5,249 nt of DNA, from the NCBI GenBank assembly GCA_949294425.1, contig CASFHJ010000059.1:1-5249 (forward strand). Reading direction: 5' to 3'. Shown in pieces: positions 1 through 5,249 of this stretch. A program made the translations under genes and the position numbers. Under the pieces are notes generated by a model that worked only from the letters and a program-made list of their open reading frames with translations, did not search any database and was not told the origin of the DNA. How positions within the stretch are numbered: the first letter of the stretch is position 1; every line of letters begins with the position of its first letter. The stretch is from an uncultured Campylobacter sp. (lineage in GTDB: Bacteria; Campylobacterota; Campylobacteria; Campylobacterales; Campylobacteraceae).

Positions 1-741
1 CTTAGAATAAGAAATTTTCTCCCGCTCACAGCTTTTTAAAAGCCTAGCTAAGACAAAAACTAAGACTATGGTTCCAACACTATGCGCACAAAGCACTAGC
101 TCATAATCATCTTTTTTTTCATTCTCCTTAAGTTTTAAAAAGACATCATCAGCAAAGAGTCTAGCCCTAGTTTTAAGCTCTTTTATCTTGCTTAAATGAG
201 CACAAAAAACGCAAAGTCTAAGTATCCAAAATATAGCCTTTTTTGAACCTATACTCATCATAAGCTTATAAGCAAGGTAAAAAAATACAAAAAGCATAAG
301 AACTTGATAAATAAAAGTATCTACAAAAGTAAAGGTGTAAAAAAGGCAAAGAAAAGCACAAATGATAATAAAACTTATAAAACTAAAGGGATAGGCTCCT
401 GCTAAAAAGGCATATTTACTAAGCCTAAAAAAGCGTAAAAAAAGCCCACTTAATAAATAAATTCTAATAAACTCAAAATAATCTTTCATCACGGACAAAA
501 AGCCCTTGTGCCAATGCTTTTTAACTATATCATTCCAGCTTAAGATATGATAAGAACACTTAGTCTTAGAAGAGCTTATAAAAAAGGAGTGTAGGTGCTT
601 TTTTTCCTGCTTTGCTTGGGATATATTTAAGCTAACATTATGAGTTTTATTGTATATGTGTAAGTTTTTTTTAAGATTAAGATAATAATACCTAAAAGCC
701 CTAGGATCATAACCGGCTATATAAAAAAAATCCCTATACAA
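1..741 (-). CDS. Putative membrane-anchored alpha/beta-hydrolase-like protein of the capsule operon (3' end outside window)
   Basis: The minus-strand frame has no stop from the TAA at 756-754 down to the left edge, giving 247 codons with the C-terminus missing. I place the start at a TTG (741-739) because AGGGG lies 6 nt upstream and no ATG occurs before codon 84. The N-terminus carries F-Y-I-A-G-Y-D-P-R (residues 6-14), followed by a basic, Tyr-rich stretch. Two strongly hydrophobic segments lie at about 112-135 and 142-162. After them comes C-A-H-S-V-G-T (218-224), which resembles the nucleophile elbow of alpha/beta hydrolases, with Ser221 as putative nucleophile; the Asp and His of a triad would lie beyond the window. 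The gene follows kpsS by 41 nt on the same strand, so it is probably cotranscribed. From memory, C. jejuni has an integral membrane protein (Cj1412c) at the same place. The coding call is firm; the hydrolase activity and substrate are inference. Confidence 0.85.
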   Translation of the reverse strand, partial: MYRDFFYIAGYDPRAFRYYYLNLKKNLHIYNKTHNVSLNISQAKQEKKHLHSFFISSSKTKCSYHILSWNDIVKKHWHKGFLSVMKDYFEFIRIYLLSGLFLRFFRLSKYAFLAGAYPFSFISFIIICAFLCLFYTFTFVDTFIYQVLMLFVFFYLAYKLMMSIGSKKAIFWILRLCVFCAHLSKIKELKTRARLFADDVFLKLKENEKKDDYELVLCAHSVGTIVLVFVLARLLKSCEREKISYSK

Positions 742-747
742 AGAAAA

Positions 748-752
748 CCCCT
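748..752 (-). promoter_or_regulatory. Shine-Dalgarno AGGGG that decides the TTG start at 741
   Basis: On the minus strand AAAAGGGG ends 6 nt before the TTG at 741-739. It is the only good ribosome binding site between the in-frame TAA at 754 and the conserved GYDPR segment. It overlaps a 12-bp palindrome (750-761), which could pair with part of the site. Confidence 0.6.
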
Positions 753-782
753 TTTAAAAGGCTTAATTTTAGCCGGATTAGG

Positions 783-1967
783 TTAATATTTACTTAGCTT
801 GTAGTAGTTGAAATTTATCTGGTTACTTAAAATCAAATAAGCCCTTAAATTCATATACATTCTGTAATTTGGCTTATATGAGTGAGCCTGTCTCCAAAAC
901 AAATCCAAAGACTTTTGATAAGTAAGCCCGTCTATGTCGTAAAAAGCATCTCCGCAAACTTTTAAAGGACAATTATGATGAAGAGCTGATAGCCCTGTGG
1001 TAGAGTTTATAACTATGCAACCAAGAGAATTTTTAAGTAGGCTTGGTAAATGAGTATCATGCACGTAAAAAACTCTGCCCTCTAAAGAGTAGCGTTTAAT
1101 GAGTGAGCTTATTAGCTTTGAGTAGTTTTTATAGCCTCTATCCATTGGGTGATGTTTAAAGACTAAGAAATGTTTTTTTCTGGAGTTATTAGCAAAGGAA
1201 GACATGGTTTTTTTGATGAAATTTTCTATGTTTTTGTATTTGTAGTGTTTTGAAACCTGAGTATCATTATAAACCTGAAGCACGGCTACAAAATAAAGAG
1301 CCTTTAAGTCTTTTTCTAGTTTAAGATTTATCTTTTTTTCTGTGAATTTATATAAAATTTTTCTATATAAAGACCTTATCCAAGGAAAAACTTCTAGGGG
1401 GCTTAGGCTTCTGTGATGTAGCTTATTATTATAAAAAAAAGAAAGCAAAAAAGAAAAAAGCCAGTATAAAAAAGCATAAAATGCCATATACTTAAAAGCA
1501 CCCTGTATCCTTTTAATATCTTCTTTATATGAAAAGTCCTTGTTTAGATAAAAGTCTTTTTTTCTTGGAGTTTGAGAATTTGCATTTACCCCATTTTTTT
1601 CAAAACTCACAAAAGATGGTCTTAAATAGCCCTCTTCAAAGACAAAAACTTCTATGTTTAAGGATTTAGCAAGTTTTATGGCTATCTTGTGTATGGGTCT
1701 GCAGTCATTAAAAAGGACAATGCACTGAATTTCTTTTTTTAAGAAAAAATCCTTTAAAAAGCTTCTAAAATGCAAAAAAGTTCCCTTATAAGAGCTGGAA
1801 TTTAAGGGGTAAAAAAACTTATCGCCTCCGTTAAAATTTAGCTTAAAAACCTCTGCGTTATGCCTTTTTAAATGCCTTGAAAAGCTATAAAAAAATGGTC
1901 CTATAGGACCTTGTAAAAGTAAGACTTTTTTATCTTTAAACTTAAGAAAAACATCGCTAAATTTCAA
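783..1967 (-). CDS. kpsS: Capsule polysaccharide beta-Kdo transferase KpsS
   Basis: KpsS adds the first beta-Kdo from CMP-Kdo to a (lyso)phosphatidylglycerol acceptor on the cytoplasmic side of the inner membrane, priming the capsule linker. At 394 aa it is close to the E. coli KpsS length (about 389). Family signatures are in order: QGPIGPFF (19-26), FNGGD (45-49), NDCRPIH (87-93), EEGYLRP (111-117), AVLQVYND (228-235), KHHPMDRG (271-278) and NSTTGLSAL (321-329). Gln231 and Asp235 in QVYND match the Q-x-x-x-D site also seen in both KpsC modules. A hydrophobic stretch at about 158-179 may hold the enzyme at the membrane. The start is a TTG overlapping the kpsC stop (TTGA, 4 nt); an in-frame TAG sits 12 nt upstream, and AGGGG lies 6 nt before the TTG. 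The first Met after the conserved N-terminus is residue 161, so the TTG is required. Translation is probably coupled to kpsC. Confidence 0.96.
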   Translation of the reverse strand: MKFSDVFLKFKDKKVLLLQGPIGPFFYSFSRHLKRHNAEVFKLNFNGGDKFFYPLNSSSYKGTFLHFRSFLKDFFLKKEIQCIVLFNDCRPIHKIAIKLAKSLNIEVFVFEEGYLRPSFVSFEKNGVNANSQTPRKKDFYLNKDFSYKEDIKRIQGAFKYMAFYAFLYWLFSFLLSFFYNNKLHHRSLSPLEVFPWIRSLYRKILYKFTEKKINLKLEKDLKALYFVAVLQVYNDTQVSKHYKYKNIENFIKKTMSSFANNSRKKHFLVFKHHPMDRGYKNYSKLISSLIKRYSLEGRVFYVHDTHLPSLLKNSLGCIVINSTTGLSALHHNCPLKVCGDAFYDIDGLTYQKSLDLFWRQAHSYKPNYRMYMNLRAYLILSNQINFNYYKLSKY

Positions 1968-4012
1968 TTTAAACCCCTAGTAAACAAAGCCTCATAAAGC
2001 CTTCTTGCCTTTCTTAAGCACTGATTTTTAAAACTTATGCTAAGACTTAAAAATTTATTTGTATCGTATTTTTTCTTAAAATCTAGCATTATATCAAAAG
2101 TATTTTCAAATTCACATAAATTCTTACTAAGAGGGTCTATGTATCTTGGATAAAGTAACAAAACCCCAGCTACAAGCTCATCTAAGCTTAGTTTTTTATT
2201 TCTTCTCTCGCATTTTAGCTTATCATTTGTAAGAAAGTAACCAGCATAAAAGGGCATACCATAAGTAAAAACCTTTTTTCCTCTAAGCAGTGCTTCAAAA
2301 CCAGCAGTAGAGGTTATAGTATGCACCTCATCTACTAAGTCCAAAGCACTATGCATGCTTACATCTTTTAAAAGCTCATCACAATAAGTAAGTATCAAAG
2401 CCTCATCTTTTAAGCCCTTTCTGTTTCCACTTAGCACGTCTGGGTGAATTTTATAATAAATATAAGCCTCTTTATTTTCTTTTCTTAGCTCTTGTATGAG
2501 TTTTAAATAAGTCATACCAAAGCCACCAAAGATCATGGAAGCATCATCTTCTACCTGTGCTGCTACTAGAATTTTTTTCTTAGCAAGACTTTTTGAACTA
2601 TCTATTTTTTTGTCTTTTAAGGAGTTGTATTTTGAAATTCTATGCCTTAGTATAAGCTCTCTTGCCTTTCTTGCTCTTTGCAAAAGATCCTCAGTAAAAT
2701 GATGATTTTTAAGTATATATTCTAAATCACTTTCCTTTCTAGGATCTATGAAAAGCCCCCTACTATCTACAACCAAAGAATAAGGTCTAGTCAAATCAGA
2801 GCCAAGCTGTATGGATCTTATAAAAGCGTCCTCTACTCTAAATTTTTGTATATCTTTTCCAAAAAAGCTTTCTAAAAGCTCATCGCTATGCTTTAGCCCC
2901 CAAACAAAAAGCTTATCATCTTTGCTAAAATAAAAGGCAGAGGCTTGTTCTATGCTTGATAAAAAGATAAGCTCATTTTTTTTCGCCTTAAAAAAAGGCT
3001 TTATAAAGCCTCTTTTCCAAAGGCTGAAATTTAGAAAAAAAAGCCTGTTTGAATTTATCTTTTCTAAATTCTTATACTTAGCTAGGGTAAGTATGGTGTC
3101 AAAAATATCACTTTTTTGATTTTTATAAGGATTAAAATAGCTAGTATATAAAAGATAAAAGGCTGCAAAAAGCTCTTCTAAGCTTCTTTTTTTACTCCGT
3201 CTTTGGCATTTTAGCTTATCTCTTGTAAGAGAGTAACCAGCATAAAAAGGCATACCATAGCACACGCACTCAAGCCCCATTATCAAGGCTTCAAAGCCCA
3301 TAGTGGAAGTCTTTGTATAAACCTTGTCAAAATGAGACAAAAGCTCTATGGGATTATAATTTTCTTGTATTATCTTGCATTCCTTAGGTAGTAAGCTAGG
3401 ATCAAAATCGCTTTTTTTCTTTTTGCTTAGCACGTCTGGGTGAATTTTTACATAAATTTCATAGCCCTCATTTTCTTTTATAGCATCTTTTATCATATCT
3501 AAGGTATTAAAAGATAGGGCTTGTCCGTATTTTAAAGAAAGATCATTTTTAGCCTGAGTTATTATAAGCACTCTTTTTTGCTTGGTGCTAAAAAGCTCTT
3601 TTGGCACTTCTTTGTTGTTATTATACTTACTTATCTTAAGTTCTTTTATAAGTTTTATAGCCTTTCTAGCCTCGCTTAAAAGAGCTTCGTTAAAATCATG
3701 GGTATCTAGTATCTTTTCAAGCCTACTTTGCCTTGTGCTATCATAATAAATCCCAAGATCATCGCTTACTATGCTAAAGCTAGGAGAGTTTTCAAGCCCT
3801 AAATTTAAAGACCTTATAGCTCCATCTTCTAAAAGCAAAAACTTAGCATTATATTTTTTAGCTAAAAACAAAGCTTTTAAGCCTGATTTTTTCCTGCCCC
3901 AGCCCACAAAAACAGAGTCTTTTTTAAAAAAGCTTAGAAAAGAAAAAAAGCTTATCTTATAAAAAGGGCTAACATTTTTAATAAGTTTTCTTGAAGTGCT
4001 ATAAAAATTCAT
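1964..4012 (-). CDS. kpsC: Two-module retaining beta-Kdo transferase KpsC (capsule linker synthesis)
   Basis: KpsC extends the Kdo primer made by KpsS with alternating beta-(2->4) and beta-(2->7) Kdo residues. In E. coli the N-terminal module makes the first linkage and the C-terminal module the second. Here 682 aa compare with about 675 in E. coli. The protein is an internal duplication with a 332-residue offset: LEDGAIRS (61-68)/VEDAFIRS (393-400), SKYN (128)/SKYN (460), Q153-AKN-D157/Q486-VED-D490, KIHPDVLS (189/521), TSTMGFEAL (235)/TSTAGFEAL (567) and GMPFYAGY (253/585). Asp157 and Asp490 are the likely catalytic nucleophiles, by analogy with the double-displacement mechanism described for KpsC/WbbB. 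Both modules look intact. The basic C-terminus may associate with the membrane. The ATG at 4012 is the only early start but has no evident Shine-Dalgarno. It is the first gene of the capsule operon in the window and overlaps kpsS by 4 nt. Confidence 0.97.
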   Translation of the reverse strand: MNFYSTSRKLIKNVSPFYKISFFSFLSFFKKDSVFVGWGRKKSGLKALFLAKKYNAKFLLLEDGAIRSLNLGLENSPSFSIVSDDLGIYYDSTRQSRLEKILDTHDFNEALLSEARKAIKLIKELKISKYNNNKEVPKELFSTKQKRVLIITQAKNDLSLKYGQALSFNTLDMIKDAIKENEGYEIYVKIHPDVLSKKKKSDFDPSLLPKECKIIQENYNPIELLSHFDKVYTKTSTMGFEALIMGLECVCYGMPFYAGYSLTRDKLKCQRRSKKRSLEELFAAFYLLYTSYFNPYKNQKSDIFDTILTLAKYKNLEKINSNRLFFLNFSLWKRGFIKPFFKAKKNELIFLSSIEQASAFYFSKDDKLFVWGLKHSDELLESFFGKDIQKFRVEDAFIRSIQLGSDLTRPYSLVVDSRGLFIDPRKESDLEYILKNHHFTEDLLQRARKARELILRHRISKYNSLKDKKIDSSKSLAKKKILVAAQVEDDASMIFGGFGMTYLKLIQELRKENKEAYIYYKIHPDVLSGNRKGLKDEALILTYCDELLKDVSMHSALDLVDEVHTITSTAGFEALLRGKKVFTYGMPFYAGYFLTNDKLKCERRNKKLSLDELVAGVLLLYPRYIDPLSKNLCEFENTFDIMLDFKKKYDTNKFLSLSISFKNQCLRKARRLYEALFTRGLN
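1974..1978 (-). promoter_or_regulatory. Shine-Dalgarno AGGGG for the TTG start of kpsS
   Basis: AGGGG on the minus strand lies inside the last codons of kpsC, 6 nt before the TTG at 1967. Sequence and spacing are the same as for the next gene (748-752 before 741), so the two TTG starts support each other. Confidence 0.6.
2210..2263 (-). repeat. kpsC intragenic direct repeat, C-module copy (pairs with 3206-3259)
   Basis: These 54 bp match 3206-3259 with 4 mismatches. They encode the GMPFYAGY..TxDKLKC stretch of the C-terminal module. The distance between copies is 996 bp, exactly the 332-codon module offset. Confidence 0.85.
3206..3259 (-). repeat. kpsC intragenic direct repeat, N-module copy (pairs with 2210-2263)
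   Basis: N-module counterpart of 2210-2263. A second repeat pair, 23 bp and identical (2430-2452 and 3426-3448, encoding the KIHPDVLS region), has the same 996 bp offset. Confidence 0.85.
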
Positions 4013-4017
4013 TCTAA

Positions 4018-4023
4018 ATTATA
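4018..4023 (-). promoter_or_regulatory. Candidate -10 box (TATAAT) for the kpsC operon
   Basis: A perfect TATAAT on the minus strand lies 5 nt before the kpsC ATG, behind a T-rich stretch as usual for Campylobacter sigma-70 promoters. If used, transcription would begin at or next to the ATG and give a leaderless mRNA, which agrees with the absence of a Shine-Dalgarno. A second candidate, TATAAG at 4042-4037, would start near 4030 and leave a short leader. No experiment in hand separates them. Confidence 0.4.
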
Positions 4024-4111
4024 CAACAAAATTAAGCTTATACCAAACAAAGTTAAAGCTTTTTTAGCCCTTGCAAGATTTAGGTTAGGGTTAATTAAAA
4101 AGGAGCATAAT

Positions 4112-4122
4112 TAATGCAAGAG
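4112..4122 (+). repeat. 11-bp direct repeat TAATGCAAGAG, copy 1
   Basis: Identical to 4217-4227, 105 bp away. The two copies bracket the small RNA candidate almost exactly. They are also the start and end of the 38-codon plus-strand ORF, in the same frame (MQE at both ends). Confidence 0.6.
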
Positions 4123-4230
4123 CTAAAAAAACACAAATTGCAACTCGCCAAAAGGCGAGTTCGCAATAGATTGAAGGTCAAGTCCTCTGGCATACAAAAC
4201 TACCGCGATAGACTTGTAATGCAAGAGTAA
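4114..4230 (+). CDS. Possible 38-aa basic small protein, antisense to the small RNA candidate
   Basis: The ORF ATG (4114) to TAA (4228-4230) encodes 38 residues beginning MQELKKHK and ending LVMQE. It has 12 Lys/Arg against 3 Asp/Glu, with a KRRVRNR cluster at 13-19. There is no signal peptide or membrane segment. AAGGAG at 4100-4105 with 8 nt spacing is an excellent ribosome binding site, and a hairpin with a T-run (4257-4285) follows the stop. I do not recognise the product. Against it: I see no convincing plus-strand promoter upstream, and nearly the whole ORF is the mirror image of a minus-strand unit with its own sigma-54 promoter and terminator. That unit explains the GC-rich hairpin inside the ORF. 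It may be real, may overlap the RNA as an antisense gene, or may be chance. Confidence 0.3.
   Translation: MQELKKHKLQLAKRRVRNRLKVKSSGIQNYRDRLVMQE
4125..4167 (-). terminator. Intrinsic terminator of the small RNA candidate
   Basis: Read on the minus strand, ATTGCGAACTCGCC and GGCGAGTTGCAAT form a 13-bp stem with one bulged G and a TTTT loop (4167-4137). TTGTG and seven T (4131-4125) follow. Read on the plus strand the same hairpin is not followed by T residues, so it points to minus-strand termination. It lies 125-165 nt past the flgE stop, behind another hairpin, so it is better assigned to a separate RNA than to flgE. Confidence 0.7.
4217..4227 (+). repeat. 11-bp direct repeat TAATGCAAGAG, copy 2
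   Basis: Second copy of 4112-4122. On the minus strand it reads CTCTTGCATTA and forms the predicted 5' end of the small RNA, while copy 1 begins 2 nt after the RNA's T-run. Confidence 0.6.
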
Positions 4231-4240
4231 AACTTAATAA

Positions 4241-4259
4241 AAGCAAAAAGCATTCCAAA
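4241..4259 (-). promoter_or_regulatory. Sigma-54 (RpoN) promoter
   Basis: The minus strand reads TTTGGAATGCTTTTTGCTT. GG (4256-4255) and GC (4244-4243) are separated by exactly 10 nt, with the TTTGGAA and TTTTTGCTT flanks typical of Campylobacter/Helicobacter flagellar sigma-54 promoters. The predicted start is about 4231. No coding region follows on this strand before the terminator at 4167-4125, so the product would be a small RNA, or kpsC transcript if the terminator leaks. Confidence 0.75.
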
Positions 4260-4285
4260 CTAGCAAGAAAAACTTGCTAGTTTTT
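4257..4285. terminator. Hairpin terminator at the flgE 3' end, possibly bidirectional
   Basis: AAACTAGCAAG (4257-4267) and CTTGCTAGTTT (4273-4283) form a perfect 11-bp stem with a 5-nt loop, starting 5 nt past the flgE stop. On the plus strand a run of five T (4281-4285) and AATTT follow, a good tail. On the minus strand only TTT is present before GGAA of the sigma-54 promoter, so termination of flgE would be weaker. The hairpin directly abuts the -24 element. Confidence 0.75.
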
Positions 4286-4288
4286 AAT

Positions 4289-5248
4289 TTATTGCTTTAA
4301 CTGAAGTAAGATATTAAGCATTTGATCGCTTGTGCTTATGGTTTTTGAATTTGCCTGATAGCCTCTTTGTATAACTATTAAGTTCGTTAAAGAAAGAGAT
4401 AAATCAGCATTTGACATCTCTATACTAGCTGATTGCATATTGCCACGTCCGCCTGTGCCTGAGGTTCCTATGGTTATACTTCCACTATTTGCAGAGGTCT
4501 TATACATATTACCTCCTATATCTTCAAGTCCAGCGTCATTTACCACAGTTCCCATACCTATCTTAGCCACAGCCATAGAAAGCCCGTTATCAAAGGAGGC
4601 TATGATATTTCCTTGAGAGTCTATCCTTGTATTATCCATACCCTTTACAAGAGTTCCTGCCTTGTATCCGTCTGTATCTTGTCCGCTTATGCTTGAGAGC
4701 TGATCATTACTAACTAGCCCGTTAAAACCGCCAGAAGCACCTAAATTTAGCCTTATTTGTTGGTTTGGTGCAGAGCCGTTATTTGCAGAAAAGCTTATAG
4801 TTCTTGGATCATAAGCTATCAAAGAGCCATCATTTCCAAATCTTATACTTCCTACTATGATATTATCAGGACCAACCCCTGTTCTATTTATAGTAGCAGG
4901 TTCTTCAACCCTTATTATCATTTGCCACTCATTACCACCATCTATAGTAGTGCTTATCTTAGTCCATTCTACATGGATTTGATGATCTGAGCCCAAAGAG
5001 TCAATGACTGTTAAATTTGTGCCAAGATTAGCTAGTTTAGCCTCATTGCTGTATTTGTTATTTGAGCCAGCACTTAGTGAGCCAGACCAGCCTTCAAAAA
5101 GTCCTGCTAAAGCGTCATTTGTAGATATTAAATTTCTCTCATCTAAAAAAGAGCTTATGTTTATGTTCATATCTATGGCTACTACATTTTCTATGGCTGG
5201 AGCTTGTCCGCCGCCCGGAGGCTGAGCTATAACGCCTTGAGGTATGGT
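4289..5248 (-). CDS. flgE: Flagellar hook protein FlgE, C-terminal 319 residues (5' end outside window)
   Basis: FlgE polymerises into the flagellar hook outside the cell. The frame is open to the right edge: 26 codons precede the ATG at 5170, so that ATG is internal, not a start. The visible part begins with a Pro/Gly-rich stretch (TIPQGVIAQPPGGG), then a segment with VIDSLGSDHQIHVEW and a GSIRFGNDGSL turn. The conserved C-terminal domain follows: TDGYKAG, IDSQGNIIASFDNG, GLEDIGGNMY, GTSGTGGRGN, and the closing heptad-like helix SNADLSLSLTNLIVIQRGYQANSKTISTSDQML (last 41 residues, 4414-4292). That helix is the axial D0/D1 region shared by hook, rod and hook-associated proteins; the last residues LQLKQ fit hook proteins. 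Campylobacter genomes carry two FlgE-type proteins, and the missing N-terminal part is needed to say which this is. Hook genes in this group are normally sigma-54 dependent; its own promoter is out of view. Confidence 0.93.
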   Translation of the reverse strand, partial: TIPQGVIAQPPGGGQAPAIENVVAIDMNINISSFLDERNLISTNDALAGLFEGWSGSLSAGSNNKYSNEAKLANLGTNLTVIDSLGSDHQIHVEWTKISTTIDGGNEWQMIIRVEEPATINRTGVGPDNIIVGSIRFGNDGSLIAYDPRTISFSANNGSAPNQQIRLNLGASGGFNGLVSNDQLSSISGQDTDGYKAGTLVKGMDNTRIDSQGNIIASFDNGLSMAVAKIGMGTVVNDAGLEDIGGNMYKTSANSGSITIGTSGTGGRGNMQSASIEMSNADLSLSLTNLIVIQRGYQANSKTISTSDQMLNILLQLKQ

Positions 5249-5249
5249 G

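Larger units (their letters stand above)
4125..4231 (-). ncRNA. Candidate sigma-54-dependent small RNA between flgE and kpsC
   Basis: The sigma-54 promoter at 4256-4243 predicts a start near 4231 (12 nt past the GC), and the intrinsic terminator ends near 4125, giving an RNA of about 105 nt. Predicted folding: a 5' stem CAAGUC/GACUUG (4216-4211 with 4184-4179) containing an inner GGUA/UGCC stem (4204-4201 with 4192-4189). A short single-stranded linker and the strong terminator hairpin follow. GC content over 4141-4220 is 36/80 (45%), well above the AT-rich surroundings, as often seen for structured RNA in AT-rich genomes. It would be switched on with sigma-54-dependent flagellar genes such as hook genes. 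Targets are unknown; I do not recognise it as a named Campylobacter RNA. The opposite-strand 38-codon ORF is the main alternative explanation for this stretch. Confidence 0.6.

Noticed and set aside
112..730. Runs of eight A or T (112-119, 665-672, 723-730) as slippage sites
   Set aside because: Such runs are common in AT-rich genomes, and the frames are intact; the run at 723-730, right after the TTG start, is only weakly suggestive.
750..761. 12-bp palindrome CCTTTTAAAAGG as an operator
   Set aside because: It overlaps the ribosome site of the last gene inside an operon, and AT-rich palindromes of this kind arise easily; no second copy is seen.
3771..3962. 63-codon plus-strand ORF
   Set aside because: It lies wholly inside kpsC, whose protein is strongly conserved in the other direction; no ribosome site or family resemblance supports it.
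4080..4096. TTAGGTTAGGGTTAA as a telomere-like or operator repeat
   Set aside because: Only two imperfect units, with no further periodicity; probably chance.
4171..4190. T-arm-like sequence (GGTCAAGTCC) suggesting a tRNA remnant on the plus strand
   Set aside because: No acceptor, D or anticodon arms can be formed around it.
5168..5170. ATG at 5170 as the start of a 293-aa gene
   Set aside because: The same frame continues upstream to the window edge with plausible hook-protein sequence and no stop; a hook protein needs its N-terminal axial helix, which is missing here.
4757..5225. Two plus-strand ORFs (4757-4990 and 5004-5225)
   Set aside because: Both are antisense to the conserved FlgE sequence and their translations look like composition shadows.
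1..5249. Poly-G phase-variation tract, as in many C. jejuni capsule genes
   Set aside because: The longest G/C runs are about 5 nt (for example near 2755), too short for the usual slippage.
1..5249. CRISPR array or insertion sequence
   Set aside because: No regularly spaced repeats, terminal inverted repeats or transposase sequence in any frame examined.

Overview
The window looks like a Campylobacter chromosome segment. The DNA is very AT-rich, the proteins are rich in Lys/Phe/Leu, kpsC and kpsS homologues are present, and the end of a flagellar hook gene is of the Campylobacter/Helicobacter type. The species cannot be told from this piece. All three clear protein genes and the partial gene at the left edge lie on the minus strand, so they read from right to left.

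Layout, right to left. Positions 5248-4289 hold the last 319 codons of the hook gene flgE; its start is outside the window. Positions 4288-4013 are non-coding for the main genes but dense in signals: a hairpin terminator just after flgE, a textbook sigma-54 promoter (GG-N10-GC) directly behind it, and about 105 nt later a strong hairpin with a T-run on the minus strand. Together these outline a putative sigma-54-dependent small RNA. A 38-codon ORF with a good Shine-Dalgarno lies antisense to it on the plus strand and is the competing reading. Positions 4012-1964 are kpsC (two-module beta-Kdo transferase). Positions 1967-783 are kpsS (first beta-Kdo transferase), overlapping kpsC by 4 nt. From 741 to the left edge runs a partial gene for a membrane protein with a serine-hydrolase-like HSVG motif.

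How the genes work together. KpsS and KpsC build the short poly-beta-Kdo linker on a phosphatidylglycerol-type lipid, on which ABC-transporter-dependent (group 2-like) capsules are assembled. The partial downstream gene appears to be in the same operon (41 nt gap, own ribosome binding site). From memory, C. jejuni has an integral membrane protein gene (Cj1412c) in this same position after kpsS (Cj1413c) and kpsC (Cj1414c). The flgE end belongs to the flagellar regulon, in which hook genes are transcribed by sigma-54. The small RNA candidate with its own sigma-54 promoter therefore sits at the border between a flagellar and a capsule transcription unit, and is the most interesting item here.
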